64,000 bases of DNA. It comes from CAXXOK01 sp963675925. Lineage in GTDB: Bacteria; Bacillota; Clostridia; Christensenellales; Aristaeellaceae. The notes below the pieces were generated by a model that was not told where the DNA came from, made no database searches, and worked only from the letters and a program-made list of their open reading frames with translations. This document shows, piece by piece, positions 35,529-44,418 of the stretch (position 1 is its first letter; the number at the start of each line of letters is the position of its first letter). The position numbers and the translations under genes were made by a program. The stretch lies in NCBI GenBank assembly GCA_963675925.2, contig CAXXIB010000004.1, forward strand, positions 1,054,001 through 1,118,000, given 5' to 3'.

Positions 35529-35763
35529 TGATTTGTCCAAATTGCTTCAAGAAAATATTGGAAGTCAAGAGGTCGTATGAAAATGCGATAACCTATATTG
35601 GTTGAACTTTCCGCCGCGGCCAATGACGCAGGAATATCGCCCTGTGGATTATGTATATAGTCATAGGAAGTCGTTGAATCCAGCTGCGTAGAACGTTTCC
35701 GTACATTATGGCGAGAGATACCTTCATCTTTGAGACAACGAAATAGGCTGAGATATCAGACAG
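35529..35763 (-). other. coding-looking relic without start
   Basis: A minus-strand frame open across about 35560-35740 includes the segments RHNVRKRSTQLDSTTSYDYI and NPQGDIPASLAAAESS, but has no start codon or ribosome site. It was not assigned to a family. It could be a remnant at the edge of the cassette array. Confidence 0.25.
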
Positions 35764-35793
35764 CCCTACTCAAAACAGTAGTTTCGAGTAGGG
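35764..35793. terminator. hairpin ending the cassette array
   Basis: CCCTACTC...GAGTAGGG stem, 38 bases past the last immunity-like gene (minus strand). The T-run is poor on both sides. Confidence 0.45.
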
Positions 35794-35830
35794 CCTTATT
35801 TAGTGTAACGGTGCCTTTCAAGTGATAGAC

Positions 35831-36367
35831 TTACTGTTTGGATTTGATGTTTTTTGTATGTTCTATGTCACTTGATTCAGCTTTTTTGTGAGTACTTGCG
35901 ATACTTATCGAATTGATTAAGTAAATCAAGGCTTGATTATCAGCTTCATATTGATTCCGCATACCATATTCAAGCGCTCGTTTAATCAGTAATGATACGA
36001 TACACAAGGGAATAAAGATAAAAATAAAAAAGATTAAAGCATCTAGACCAAAACCAACATTTTTTATATAAGCGAGCAAAAAGCTAAGCAGTGCCATCCA
36101 AGTGACGAGTAACAGTGGTGTAGGGAATCCAAAGACTCCACGTACCCTAATACCATTATTGTAAGGAGAGATGCGAAGAGAAAGAGAAGTATAACGTTTA
36201 ACGTATAGAAGAGTATTTATTCTGTCTAAGCCACTATTATAGTTGCGTATTTCAATCCATCCATATTTGCCTAATACTATGCTGCAACTGCTAATGTCAT
36301 GCTTCTTTATCGCTTTTACAAATTCATCGGTTGTCATGGATGGAAACCATAGATGCTTTCTCTTCAT
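35831..36367 (-). CDS. two-helix membrane protein, immunity-like
   Basis: 178 residues, AAGGAG before the ATG. The soluble N-terminus starts MKRKHLWFPSMTTDEFVKAI and is followed by two membrane helices near 85-102 and 108-128 and a charged tail. The protein at 47472-47918 shares the start MKRK..W...MT...F, the beta-rich N-domain and the two-helix layout, so they are paralogs. Small membrane proteins of this kind commonly protect against toxins acting at the membrane. Function is inferred from location in the Rhs cassette array. Confidence 0.6.
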   Translation of the reverse strand: MKRKHLWFPSMTTDEFVKAIKKHDISSCSIVLGKYGWIEIRNYNSGLDRINTLLYVKRYTSLSLRISPYNNGIRVRGVFGFPTPLLLVTWMALLSFLLAYIKNVGFGLDALIFFIFIFIPLCIVSLLIKRALEYGMRNQYEADNQALIYLINSISIASTHKKAESSDIEHTKNIKSKQ

Positions 36368-36492
36368 GCATACTCCTTAAACACATTAATCACGGGGTTG
36401 ATAGAAAAATCACTATTCTAACTGTTGCGGCTCAAGCAAGACTTTTCTTGTACATACAGAGTGCTCTTTGTGATGAACAAAAGTCTATATCA

Positions 36493-36953
36493 TTACTGTA
36501 CTAATTCCGAACTGTCAAATTCAATTGTTTTACATACAAACTCGAATCGATCACCTGATGAGAATTGAAATGCACTTAAAATCAAATTATCACGATAATA
36601 GTCTGATTCCGGTTTATTATAACTAATGTTATCATAACCGACCTCATCTCGATGAGCAATCAATTGGTTCAGTTTTTCATTGCGTTCTTCAGCGCCCATA
36701 ATCAGAAAAACTAATATCTCATCCATCCCAATTCCATGGGTTCCATAAAATCCACCGTTCCATAGCTTCATCGCGTTCATTTCGAAGTAAACCAATCCAT
36801 CGAAGCGAAACTGAAAGTTTTTTTCAGATAGGCATTTTTCAATTGAATCACCATTGTATCTTTTGCATAATCAATATCCATTGACTTGATTTCGGAATCA
36901 TGCACATAGATAGCACGTTTCATTTCTGCCTGATTAGAAGCATTGATAATCAT
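36493..36953 (-). pseudogene. small immunity-like gene broken by a frameshift
   Basis: The start at 36953 has GGAGG upstream and reads MIINASNQAEMKRAIYVHDS. After KNAYLKK the frame shifts at a run of seven A residues. The other frame continues as NFQFRFDGLVYFEMN and ends SSELVQ, about 150 residues in all. The A7 run may be a real indel, a sequencing error or a slippery site. It begins four bases after the toxin-like gene ends, the usual toxin-immunity coupling. Family not recognised. Confidence 0.55.
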
Positions 36954-36957
36954 GTTC

Positions 36958-37478
36958 TTACCTCCAAGAAAAGTTGAAGTACAGTATAGCATATTTCAAC
37001 GGAATAGGAGTCCCTGGCTGAAAATGCATTCCCTCCCATAGTGGATTGTGCCTAATGTGATAGTTGGGACCGTACTTGAGATCTTCATTCCATTCGAAAA
37101 TTACGTTAGATTCTACCATGGCGCCTGAATACCATTTAATTATCGCCCCGTTTTTTGTGCCTGCCAGCGGTAGAGGAGTTAGTCCCATTGGATGAAAATT
37201 AGCAGGGTTTAATGGGAATCTAGGCAGTCTTTTTCGTAATGAGATTGGGAATGCTAAACCATCGGGATATTCAAATGGTATTGATCGAGTCTTGTTAACA
37301 GAGGTTGATGAATCCGGAACAGCCATTGTATTGGCAGATTCAAGCACCAATTTATTATCAATTGACATTGATAATGCTGCTGAGTTATTTGTAGATGAAA
37401 TGATTTCCTTCCCGAATTTCCGCTGCCGTTAAAAACAGAGATGTCTGGATTCTTATAACTGATGAAAGAAGGTTTCAT
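36958..37478 (-). pseudogene. toxin-like gene with a frameshift, no Rhs core
   Basis: The start at 37478 (MKPSFISYKNPDISVF) follows AGGGGG. The frame breaks near GNSG; the next frame continues KEIISSTNNSAALSM... to a His-rich end GPNYHIRHNP and WEGMHF. One missing A in GGAAAGG would restore one reading frame of about 170 residues. The C-terminal composition resembles polymorphic-toxin tips, but no Rhs core precedes it. It is paired with 36493-36953 as probable immunity. Confidence 0.5.
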
Positions 37479-37481
37479 AAA

Positions 37482-37507
37482 CGCCCCCTGCAATAATACA
37501 GGGGGCG
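37482..37507 (-). terminator. hairpin after the DUF5071-like gene, covering the next ribosome site
   Basis: CGCCCCCTG-TATTATTG-CAGGGGGCG is a perfect 9-base stem. Its 3' arm contains the AGGGGG that serves the 37478 start, so it may both end the upstream transcript and mask translation. Confidence 0.5.
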
Positions 37508-37634
37508 TATTCATATATATTATGTGTTGCAATTTATAAATATGAGATTCCGCCTAATCGAGCTTACACAACGCTTTAAGGTGTGAAATAGTATGAAGTC
37601 TATCTATACCTTGAATAATCAATTGTAAACAATG

Positions 37635-38021
37635 TCATTTTGAAAGCATTTTAAGATTCATTAGCCAATCGTCATCTTGTTCCTCCTGTGCTTGTAGAAG
37701 CTTCTCTCTCCATATAACATTGACTTCTGCATCGCTCATCTGCGTTTTAAGGAAATTGAAAACATGGGTTGCTCCAGGCCAATTCAAATCTTTGAGCCAA
37801 TCAAATAGACCAGCAATAATGCTTTTATTAAGGAGCTCCTTATTGGTGGAACATAGAATAATTGCCGCATTCTCCCAATACTGTTTTCCAAGTGGTTGAA
37901 GCAATAGCGAAAAATTAAAACCCTCAATACTTTTGATTTTCTTTTGCGCAAGTAGTTGGATATTCTTTGGGAGATTCCAATTGAGTTCGTTGATCAAATG
38001 TTTATAATCACTTGAATTCAT
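37635..38021 (-). CDS. DUF5071-like immunity protein
   Basis: About 128 residues. Contains LLNKSIIAGLFDWLKDLNWPGATHVFNFL, the WL-D-NWP-A core of the DUF5071 family often found next to polymorphic toxins. AGGTGA precedes the ATG at 38021; an overlapping GTG at 38030 would give four-base coupling to the toxin tip. Probably neutralises the tip encoded at 38027-38362. Confidence 0.65.
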   Translation of the reverse strand: MNSSDYKHLINELNWNLPKNIQLLAQKKIKSIEGFNFSLLLQPLGKQYWENAAIILCSTNKELLNKSIIAGLFDWLKDLNWPGATHVFNFLKTQMSDAEVNVIWREKLLQAQEEQDDDWLMNLKMLSK

Positions 38022-38026
38022 ATTAT

Positions 38027-38362
38027 TCACCTAACCTTCCTAGAAATTTTTGATAATATTTGTGTGAGAAGATGAGGTTTAACTAATGCGGTAGGTCTTG
38101 AATCTATCCATTCTTGCATTTTACTTATATCTACTGGCAATACGCTTACATGATGGGGACCGTCTTGGACTGCTATAAGATATCCTGTAGCATTTACAGC
38201 CTCCATTGTAGTAATACTATAATCTCCCATGTAAGGTCGAGTAGTTGTAAACGAAAGACCCGTTTCCTCGTCGTAGACGTAGCTCCTGTAGCGGAAGGGG
38301 TTCAGGGTGCCGAGTGTAGTTGACAAGGTGCCGGTTTTGGTGAGGGGTTGCCCTAGGTACAT
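38027..38362 (-). CDS. orphan Rhs tip with small toxin domain
   Basis: Starts inside the Rhs core (LTKTGTLSTTLGTLNPFRYR, then YVYDEETGLSF) and passes directly to TTTRPYMGDYSITTMEAV...HHVSVLPVDISKMQEWIDSR. The usual RSRYYNP...FVNAD end of the core is deleted. No ribosome site precedes any start. The stop touches the DUF5071-like gene. The toxin activity is unknown; the domain is about 70 residues. Confidence 0.55.
   Translation of the reverse strand: MYLGQPLTKTGTLSTTLGTLNPFRYRSYVYDEETGLSFTTTRPYMGDYSITTMEAVNATGYLIAVQDGPHHVSVLPVDISKMQEWIDSRPTALVKPHLLTQILSKISRKVR
38253..38355. repeat. Rhs-core repeat R1 (short)
   Basis: About 100 bases of the shared core, from YVYDEETG back to GQPLTKTG. Next to it GTACATTATATCATTCAC also flanks R4. 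Confidence 0.7.
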
Positions 38363-38449
38363 TATATCATTCACTTGCAGGCGTTGTTGACTCAATATAG
38401 TAGCGTTTGTTACAGACAATAAGTATAATAGGATGTACAAATATAAACA

Positions 38450-38482
38450 AGGCCCTGTAACAGTGTTGCTGTTACAGGGCCT
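38450..38482 (-). terminator. private hairpin of the 38.5-39.3 kb cassette
   Basis: AGGCCCTGTAACAG-CAACA-CTGTTACAGGGCCT (minus), followed by TTGTTTATATTTG. 16 bases after the immunity stop. Confidence 0.75.
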
Positions 38483-38498
38483 CCTGTTATAACGTAAA

Positions 38499-38945
38499 CT
38501 ATTCGTTCTCTTTGAACATATACTCAAACGCTATCCCGTTTTCCTTGCACCATTTTTTTGCGAAAGTTATACAAAACTTCTCTCTAAAATCATTATACTC
38601 TATTTCTGCTTTGCGATCAAAGCGATCCATAATGAATGCGTGAGCTTTATTACTATATTCGGCATCCAACTCGTTGAGTTCTTCATTGAGTTCAATTGGA
38701 ATCTTCGGATACGCATGCAACCCATATGCTTTATACTCGTCAGAGTCGCTATATTTTTTTTGTAAATAAATCTGCTCAACATGCGCTATTGAGAATTGCG
38801 GAAGTTGCAAGTACAGTTCTGCATTTGCCTTATTCTCCTCTGGAACAATGAAATGCGCCATAATATGGCCAGTTGAGTATTCCAAGTAGTACGGAATTCC
38901 AGCGAAAAGACCACCGGCTATTGCTTCGATTTTTGCGATCCCCAT
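38499..38945 (-). CDS. immunity-like protein, family A copy 1
   Basis: 148 residues, GGAGG upstream. Same length and about 70 percent identical by eye to the protein at 44589-45035, including YLEYSTG, SDSDEYKAYGL and the shared ending IAFEYMFKENE. Acidic and soluble, as many nuclease immunity proteins are. It begins 24 bases after a degraded toxin tip, the same spacing as in the intact cassette at 45 kb. So the immunity gene survives while its toxin decays. Confidence 0.65.
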   Translation of the reverse strand: MGIAKIEAIAGGLFAGIPYYLEYSTGHIMAHFIVPEENKANAELYLQLPQFSIAHVEQIYLQKKYSDSDEYKAYGLHAYPKIPIELNEELNELDAEYSNKAHAFIMDRFDRKAEIEYNDFREKFCITFAKKWCKENGIAFEYMFKENE

Positions 38946-38968
38946 TATGATATCCTCCTTCTATGACT

Positions 38969-39305
38969 TTATTCTAGTGGCATCCCAAACCAGATATGAA
39001 ATTCATGATGCCGATCGTGATAATGTCCATAATAGCCGATACCATGTACTGTTGGCAAACGAAAATCACCTAAAGAAACTGCGAGTATTTTTGCATCAGA
39101 TTGATAATGAGTATACACACCTCATGGGGTACCATTAAACTATTTCGAATAGTTCCTCAGTGTATCGCTAAATCCTAAATACTGAATTGTCTCAAAGTAA
39201 TGCATTCCGTTTCCAAGCCGGTGCAGATAACCATCATCTCCAACCCAAGCTATATAATAAAGGCCATTGGTCACTCTGTCGCTTGCTTCCTTATCTGCAA
39301 GTTCT
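38969..39305 (-). pseudogene. degraded toxin tip, relative of the tip at 45059-45814
   Basis: Translating the minus strand with frame changes gives ASDRVTNGLYYIAWVGDDG, YLHRLGNGMHYFE, then a stop, then GVYTHYQSDAKILAVSLGDF and HGIGYYGHYHDRHHEFHIWF ending GMPLE. These align with the C-terminal half of the 45059-45814 product. In-frame stops make it non-functional. No Rhs core remains. Confidence 0.75.
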
Positions 39306-39310
39306 CATGG

Positions 39311-39360
39311 AATCCTGCGAAAGTGATAAATGATACATCCCTTATCATTCCCGCAGGATT
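39311..39360. repeat. imperfect inverted repeat between cassettes
   Basis: AATCCTGCG...CGCAGGATT outer arms with GTGATAA/TTATCAT inside. In the position of a cassette terminator but without a T-run. Confidence 0.5.
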
Positions 39361-39417
39361 ATATTTTAGTCAATTTGTTTGGATAGATATAAACTGTATT
39401 TGGGATAATACATACAA

Positions 39418-39888
39418 TCAATCATTACGCCAATAGGTGTTGACTATTTTCGCCATTTTAATATGCTCAAAATGCAATTTAATATTGCTATCATTTACAA
39501 AACGACATTCATGTATGAAAGTGCCATCATCGCAACATGTAAACTCGTCACTATAGCATTCACCGAAGTTTGTTGGATGGCCAATGTTATAACGAGGTAC
39601 TTCAGGCTGATTGATAGTTATCTGCCTGACATTTCTATAGATAAGCAAGGTACTATCACAACTATTATTAGATGTGAATTCTAACTGCACGGTCGAGTGA
39701 CCTTTTTTACTATAGAAGCGGGTTAACAATCCAGTATTACCTATATTGAGGCTAATCAAGTCACAGTCATGCAATTCTTGGTGCATTTCATACTTTTTGA
39801 GGAATCCTTTCGGTAGTTTTTTTCGTACTATATCCTGATAATACTGTACATACTCTTTGCTGTGAATCGCAATCTCTTCCCAATCCAT
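39418..39888 (-). CDS. immunity-like protein, unassigned
   Basis: 156 residues from the ATG at 39888, with GAAGGG upstream. No signal peptide or membrane helix; beta-rich, with a CRFVNDSNIKLHFEHIKMAKI end. It follows the DUF5412 gene by 26 bases and probably is the extra immunity gene of an eroded cassette. No family recognised. Confidence 0.55.
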   Translation of the reverse strand: MDWEEIAIHSKEYVQYYQDIVRKKLPKGFLKKYEMHQELHDCDLISLNIGNTGLLTRFYSKKGHSTVQLEFTSNNSCDSTLLIYRNVRQITINQPEVPRYNIGHPTNFGECYSDEFTCCDDGTFIHECRFVNDSNIKLHFEHIKMAKIVNTYWRND

Positions 39889-39914
39889 TTGCGGCCCTTC
39901 TTTCATCTGGTGTT

Positions 39915-40373
39915 TTATCTTTGGTCAGCACTATTCATGTGGCTATATTCGTCTTGATATATATTCAGCGTCACGAAACCATCATTCTGATGTATAAGAG
40001 TGTTATGAATTTTAACGGTTTCATTATCTATCCATTCAGCTGTAATATCTGGATAGTGATATGCAAAATACAAACACCAGCTGCTTTTTCCTTCCCATTT
40101 CATACCATTCTCATTTGCTGTAATGATTACAACGGATGATTCTGCCACTGTAGCACCTCTTCCATCATTCCAATACGCATCCAGTCTGTGTAATCCATCT
40201 GGAGAGAGTATGCTTTCAATTAAATGTTCTGCTGGTCGACCATCAATTTGCATTGTTTGGGATTTCTGCCATTGATTGTGTATCAATAAACCTACCAATA
40301 CAAGACCGGAAACAACGACAGTTATACAAAGTATCAATACTATAAGTTGTGAACGTTTAGTCTTCTTTATCAT
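39915..40373 (-). CDS. DUF5412-like membrane protein, intact copy
   Basis: 152 residues from the ATG at 40373. One helix (about 8-30) is followed by an extracytoplasmic domain with SPDGLHRLDAYWNDGRGATV and ITAEWIDNETVKIHN, which fits DUF5412. It overlaps the last 17 bases of a toxin-tip remnant. The nearly identical gene at 48359-48664 is truncated, so this is the only intact immunity candidate of the pair. Confidence 0.65.
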   Translation of the reverse strand: MIKKTKRSQLIVLILCITVVVSGLVLVGLLIHNQWQKSQTMQIDGRPAEHLIESILSPDGLHRLDAYWNDGRGATVAESSVVIITANENGMKWEGKSSWCLYFAYHYPDITAEWIDNETVKIHNTLIHQNDGFVTLNIYQDEYSHMNSADQR

Positions 40374-40530
40374 GGGTTCTCCTAAATTCCCCATTAAATA
40401 TATCGTATCGTATTAGGTTACTCAAGCCAAACATCGAAAAGTCAAGGTTTTGTTTCTTTCTGAGGTGAAAACCATACGCAACCGTCTCTGAAGCCATGGG
40501 GTCATCGTCAAAGTTGCTACCACAGCAAGC
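40357..40530 (-). pseudogene. C-terminal remnant of a type-44 polymorphic toxin tip
   Basis: Reads DDDPMASETVAYGFHLRKK...RTHDKED, matching the last 56 or so residues of the product at 48648-49370, including the shared LDFSMFGLSNLIRYDIF. The preceding toxin domain and Rhs core are missing. Confidence 0.75.
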
Positions 40531-40577
40531 TCTTTTTTGGACACCTACTTTGATAAGACGGGAATGCGCTCTGAACA

Positions 40578-40991
40578 TTACTGATTACTTGAAGTTTTAC
40601 GTATGAAGTTTAATAGCTTATCATTTGAACCTTTATAGTAAACAATAAAGTTATGTATCACCCAACAGGACTCATTGCTCAAGCTGTTCTTGTCATAAAG
40701 GCGGTTTGCTTCATTTGAACTCTCACAATAATAAACCAACACTTCGGCAGTGGATAATTCGATAATGTCCCAGTTGTAATCATAAGCAAATGGTACCGAT
40801 TCACTTCTTCCAGCATATGTAAGAGGTTGAATATTAGCTGCTGAGTCGAACTCTATAAAGACATTCAAAATGTCTGCTATAGCGCTATTTCTTGGCTTTT
40901 CATTCACGCTATTTATCGTGATGAAAGTAATCAGAATTATCACAGCTAAGACCATTACAATGATAAGTCGTATTATTCTCCGCTTGCCCAT
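40578..40991 (-). CDS. single-helix membrane immunity-like protein
   Basis: 137 residues. Membrane helix near 8-27, then an extracytoplasmic domain with NVFIEFDSAANIQPL and ELSTAEVLVYYCESS. AGGAG lies upstream. It stands downstream of the truncated tip at 41174-41536. Family unknown; topology matches the membrane immunity-like proteins at 41.7 and 43.1 kb. Confidence 0.55.
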   Translation of the reverse strand: MGKRRIIRLIIVMVLAVIILITFITINSVNEKPRNSAIADILNVFIEFDSAANIQPLTYAGRSESVPFAYDYNWDIIELSTAEVLVYYCESSNEANRLYDKNSLSNESCWVIHNFIVYYKGSNDKLLNFIRKTSSNQ

Positions 40992-41173
40992 GCCTTAACG
41001 TCTCCTATATCATTATTCGCCGACAAGTATCTTCATCTTGCCACTATTCAGTCGTTATAAAATACGATCGCTGATTTCTTGAGTGGGAACCCCAAACTCA
41101 TACCATTGAATGCTTTCTAAACCTAAGTTGCGGTTCTAGCGCTATTTTTTACTATAAGGACATCTTTCGGATA

Positions 41174-41536
41174 TTATAGAATTAGAGCGGTTTCTGCATC
41201 AGTAGATGTGATTCCAGTTTGTTGCCTAATTACATTTTGCAATAAAACCTTGCTTGGTTCCCTACCATCAGAATCATAGTTCGTTATCGGTGCGTTCTTA
41301 CAGTATGAAAACACATTATATGAATGCAACCCACCTAATTCACCAAATGTCGCATCCGCATTCACAAACCTGCCCCACGTGGGGTTGTAGTACCGACTCC
41401 GCAGGAAGGACAGCCCCGTTTCCTCATCGTAGACATAGCCCCGGTAGCGGAAGGGGTTCAGGGTGCCGAGTGTAGTTGCCAAGGTGCCGGTTTTGGTGAG
41501 GGGTTTGCCCCAAGCGTCATAGGTGAATTTTAGCAG
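41174..41536 (-). CDS. orphan Rhs tip, toxin domain truncated
   Basis: Open from just after a stop at 41537: LKFTYDAWGKPLTKTG, then the core YVYDEETGLSFLRSRYYNP, WGRFVNAD and GLHSYNVFSYCKNAPI. The variable part is only about 35 residues (PSKVLLQNVIRQQTGITSTD) and ends at a stop, so the toxin is probably truncated. No start or ribosome site. Confidence 0.6.
   Translation of the reverse strand: MLKFTYDAWGKPLTKTGTLATTLGTLNPFRYRGYVYDEETGLSFLRSRYYNPTWGRFVNADATFGELGGLHSYNVFSYCKNAPITNYDSDGREPSKVLLQNVIRQQTGITSTDAETALIL
41300..41532. repeat. Rhs-core repeat R2
   Basis: About 230 bases covering KFTYDAWGKPLTKTG to the FSYCKNAP variant of the FAYCRNNP core end. Confidence 0.75.
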
Positions 41537-41634
41537 CTACATGTAATATACGTCAACGATAGTGCTTATTACCTGTGCAAATGAAGAGGCCAACAATGGT
41601 AATTGATAACCATATCAAGTCATAAACGCTAAAC

Positions 41635-41674
41635 AGAAAGTGAGTACAGCTTAGATAAAATGTACTCACTTTCT
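41635..41674 (-). terminator. private hairpin of the 41.7-42.9 kb cassette
   Basis: AGAAAGTGAGTACA and TGTACTCACTTTCT form a perfect 14-base stem around a 12-base loop, 28 bases after the immunity stop. Confidence 0.65.
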
Positions 41675-41702
41675 ATCCTTTTAAGTAATGAATGCTTAGT
41701 TA

Positions 41703-42215
41703 TTATTCGCTGTGGGGAAGCTGACGCCATTGAGTGACATTTGTATTATCAATGCCGTCCTTAATCTTAAATACTGCTTCTTCTCTGCTAAACGTTTTAG
41801 CATATATAAATTGGTTGTCAATATCAAAAAATTCTACGGTTCCTAGTGGATATATAAGCGAAAATACATATTCACCATTCAACCAAAAGGTAATCGCGGA
41901 TGCAACATCTGAAAATATCCGGTGTGATTCAATTATATATGCAACTGCATCCCGGTTAATCGAGTAATTATTATCATTAAAAGCATAGTGAATGTTTACA
42001 TTATCCCATTCGAATGGAAATTCTTTAGAAAAATCAAGCATACCTTCTTCTTGTGCTAACTCCTGTAGATAATTATACCATCTGGATGCATTCTTTTTGT
42101 ATACTGGTAATCTTTCGGTTTGAATCCAGTAATAAGAAATTCCCGCAATAACCAATAGTATTAGCATAAACCAGATAAAAATGCCTTTATTCTTATTTGA
42201 GAATCTTTTAGTCAT
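41703..42215 (-). CDS. single-helix membrane immunity-like protein of the DUF6973 cassette
   Basis: About 170 residues. Helix near 13-31 (IFIWFMLILLVIAGISYYW), then an extracytoplasmic domain. The ATG at 42215 overlaps the toxin stop (ATGA); a GTG at 42230 is an alternative. This tight coupling is what is seen between Rhs tips and their immunity genes. No named family. Confidence 0.6.
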   Translation of the reverse strand: MTKRFSNKNKGIFIWFMLILLVIAGISYYWIQTERLPVYKKNASRWYNYLQELAQEEGMLDFSKEFPFEWDNVNIHYAFNDNNYSINRDAVAYIIESHRIFSDVASAITFWLNGEYVFSLIYPLGTVEFFDIDNQFIYAKTFSREEAVFKIKDGIDNTNVTQWRQLPHSE

Positions 42216-42844
42216 TGTAAATGCACCCACTTCTTTTTAAGATTGCCGAGATTTTTCTCGATCACATGACGTTGATCTGATAATACACTTTGCAGTACAG
42301 CAAATGCTAATTCCCAATATCCGCCATTTGGATCAACAGATTGTGCTGTCTCTATTCCAAGTGCGTTATAATATAAATCCATCATACCATAACTGTGCAG
42401 GGTCCCTTCAAGATACGCATCGTTTCTGTTAATCTGATTAAGCTCGTGAGCACTTGTAAACTCATATGCAAGATCTGAATTTGTATTTTTTGTATAGAGC
42501 GCAGACAACATAGCGTGTCTAAAAGCGTTTGCTAAAGTTCCATCCAAGTAGTTTGCCGACATTGTTTCTCCAGTAGCATAAGTTTGTGATTCAAAGAACT
42601 CATCAACGTATGTATTTACTGCATGACGTGCGGCTGCAAGTCCACTTATTTGTGCAATGTTACATTTATTCCATATTGATTGTTCTTCAGCATTCAGTTT
42701 ATTATATAAAGCATTTATGTCTAGATTACCGTTACTATCAAGACGTGTCACCGGTTTATTTCGACAGTATGCAAACATATTATGTCCAAACAGTTGCCCC
42801 GGTTTCCCCAGCACACTATCCGCATTCAATAACCTGCCCCACAC
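42212..42844 (-). CDS. orphan Rhs tip with DUF6973-like toxin domain
   Basis: The core end WGRLLNADSVLGKPGQLFG and FAYCRNKPV leads into a helical domain with GTLANAFRHAMLSALYT and FTSAHELNQ, the pattern of DUF6973 domains found at the ends of Rhs and YD proteins. The core continues upstream to about 42960 in another frame because one G is missing (YIYNE...). No start or ribosome site. The activity of DUF6973 is unknown. Confidence 0.65.
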   Translation of the reverse strand: MWGRLLNADSVLGKPGQLFGHNMFAYCRNKPVTRLDSNGNLDINALYNKLNAEEQSIWNKCNIAQISGLAAARHAVNTYVDEFFESQTYATGETMSANYLDGTLANAFRHAMLSALYTKNTNSDLAYEFTSAHELNQINRNDAYLEGTLHSYGMMDLYYNALGIETAQSVDPNGGYWELAFAVLQSVLSDQRHVIEKNLGNLKKKWVHLQ

Positions 42845-42985
42845 GGGGTTATAATACAGCCTCCGCAGGGAGTACAGGGCGGTTTCTCATTGTATATGTA
42901 GCCCCGGTAGCGGAAGGGGCTGAGGGTGCCGAGTGTGGTTGACAAGGTGCCGGTATTGGCTAGGGGGTTGCCCAGGGATTGTAGG
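42761..42985. repeat. Rhs-core repeat R3, frameshifted
   Basis: Same layout as R2; a one-base deletion within the YIYNEETALYS segment breaks the frame. Confidence 0.75.
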
Positions 42986-43048
42986 ACTATTATAGCGGAG
43001 TGGGGTATAGAGCGTCAATTATTTGGAACAATAAGCAAAATAAACGTC

Positions 43049-43089
43049 CCACCCTGCCCGCAGAATCGTGATGCCTGTGAGCAGGATGG
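43049..43089 (-). terminator. private hairpin of the 43.1-44.4 kb cassette
   Basis: Minus strand CCATCCTGCTCACAG pairs with CTGCGGGCAGGGTGG (three G-U pairs), followed by GACGTTTATTTTG. Confidence 0.6.
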
Positions 43090-43141
43090 AACATATTAAT
43101 TGAAACTGTTTTGTACGCTAAACATTCTCCCGTTTTTATTA

Positions 43142-43639
43142 TTATTCTTGATATAAGAGGGCATAGATATTATCCAGCATAGCATCGGCGGACTCTTTGT
43201 TCACCTTATCATCAAATACCCATATCGAAATATGTACGTTGCTCGAATAAACGTCATAGTTTGTTGTAATTGGATCTTCCTCAACATTTTCTCGTTGCCA
43301 ATATGCTAGTGAATAGGGTTTCGAATAGACGGGATAATCAAATATCCTTATAATCGCCACAACATGTACAGTATTCGGCGAAGGTTCCGAGACTTTATAG
43401 AATGAAACATTATCAATTTGTTCAAAGAAATAGTTTGCCCAATCGTATAGCGGTTCTGCTGATACCGTTTGCTCTGGATGATTATATATCTGTTTATATA
43501 AAGCAGATTGCGATATGTTGATGGAACCGCCCCAATAACCCTTGATCAAAAATATGACGGCTGCAATACAGATCACTATGAGGATAATGACTACTCGTTT
43601 TTTATGTTTGCTAAGAAATTTTGTTATCCAATGATTCAT
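43142..43639 (-). CDS. single-helix membrane immunity-like protein
   Basis: 165 residues, AAAGGA upstream. Helix near 15-33 (VVIILIVICIAAVIFLI), then an extracytoplasmic domain ending ADAMLDNIYALLYQE. Begins 35 bases after the tip at 43675. Family unknown. Confidence 0.6.
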   Translation of the reverse strand: MNHWITKFLSKHKKRVVIILIVICIAAVIFLIKGYWGGSINISQSALYKQIYNHPEQTVSAEPLYDWANYFFEQIDNVSFYKVSEPSPNTVHVVAIIRIFDYPVYSKPYSLAYWQRENVEEDPITTNYDVYSSNVHISIWVFDDKVNKESADAMLDNIYALLYQE

Positions 43640-43674
43640 AGATATTTTCCTTTCTAAATACCCAAAAGTTTGTG

Positions 43675-44418
43675 CTAGTATACTTTATCAAGCTCAGTTT
43701 GCAAGGATTCGTGATGGATCATATTATTTGGGAAATTCTCCCTCATATAATGAATGAGTTGATTTACACCCCATAGATTGTTGGATAGAAAGGGTTTAGC
43801 CGCGGGTGTTTGGTTTTGCATTACACCGTTCTTATCATATGTTGCTATTCTAATAATCGCTCCACCAGGTCCATGCACGAGATCAATCGTTACATATGAG
43901 TATCCTTTATGCGATAGTAAGGATCTTGCGGTAATGCTGGTTAAGCTTTTTCCCCATGCATTATTGTAGGATATGAATGGCTCAACAGAACTATAAACTA
44001 ATGAAAGTATGGATGCTTGTTTGCTAGAAACGCCAGGTATATTCATTACAATGTTACGAAATGCTTCTTCTGAGGGCTCAAGATAATCATCTTCAGGAAT
44101 TTTCCCTTTAAGCATATTAAATGCAGAAGCGAACTCATCTCCTGATAACAGATAAATCTCACGAATCCAGAATGAATCATCGTTCAATGGGGAAATTGCG
44201 ACTGGAGAATTGCCCATTCGATCAGAATGAACAATTGGTGAATTTCTACAATACGCAAACACATTATGCCCAAGCAACTGTCCGGGTTTCCCCAGCACAC
44301 GATCCGCATTCACAAACCTGCTCCAAACCGGATTATAGTACCGGCTGCGGAGATAGTAGAGGCCCGTTTCCTCGTCGTAGACATAGCCCCGGCAGCAGAA
44401 GGGATTTAGGGTACCCAA
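43675..44418 (-). CDS. orphan Rhs tip with unassigned toxin domain
   Basis: 247 codons. Core YVYDEETGLYYLRSRYYNP and FVNADRVLGKPGQLLG, then a variable domain of about 170 residues with SGDEFASAFNMLKGKIPEDD, LVHGPGGAIIRIATYDKNG and a helical end. Upstream the core is out of frame because of an extra base. No start or ribosome site. I recognise no toxin family. Confidence 0.6.
   Translation of the reverse strand: MGTLNPFCCRGYVYDEETGLYYLRSRYYNPVWSRFVNADRVLGKPGQLLGHNVFAYCRNSPIVHSDRMGNSPVAISPLNDDSFWIREIYLLSGDEFASAFNMLKGKIPEDDYLEPSEEAFRNIVMNIPGVSSKQASILSLVYSSVEPFISYNNAWGKSLTSITARSLLSHKGYSYVTIDLVHGPGGAIIRIATYDKNGVMQNQTPAAKPFLSNNLWGVNQLIHYMRENFPNNMIHHESLQTELDKVY

Noticed and set aside
36780..36840. 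Programmed -1 frameshift at the A7 run
   Set aside because: The reading-frame phase is not the classic A-AAA-AAG/C heptamer and no stimulator stem is evident; a plain indel is simpler, since the adjacent gene is also broken.
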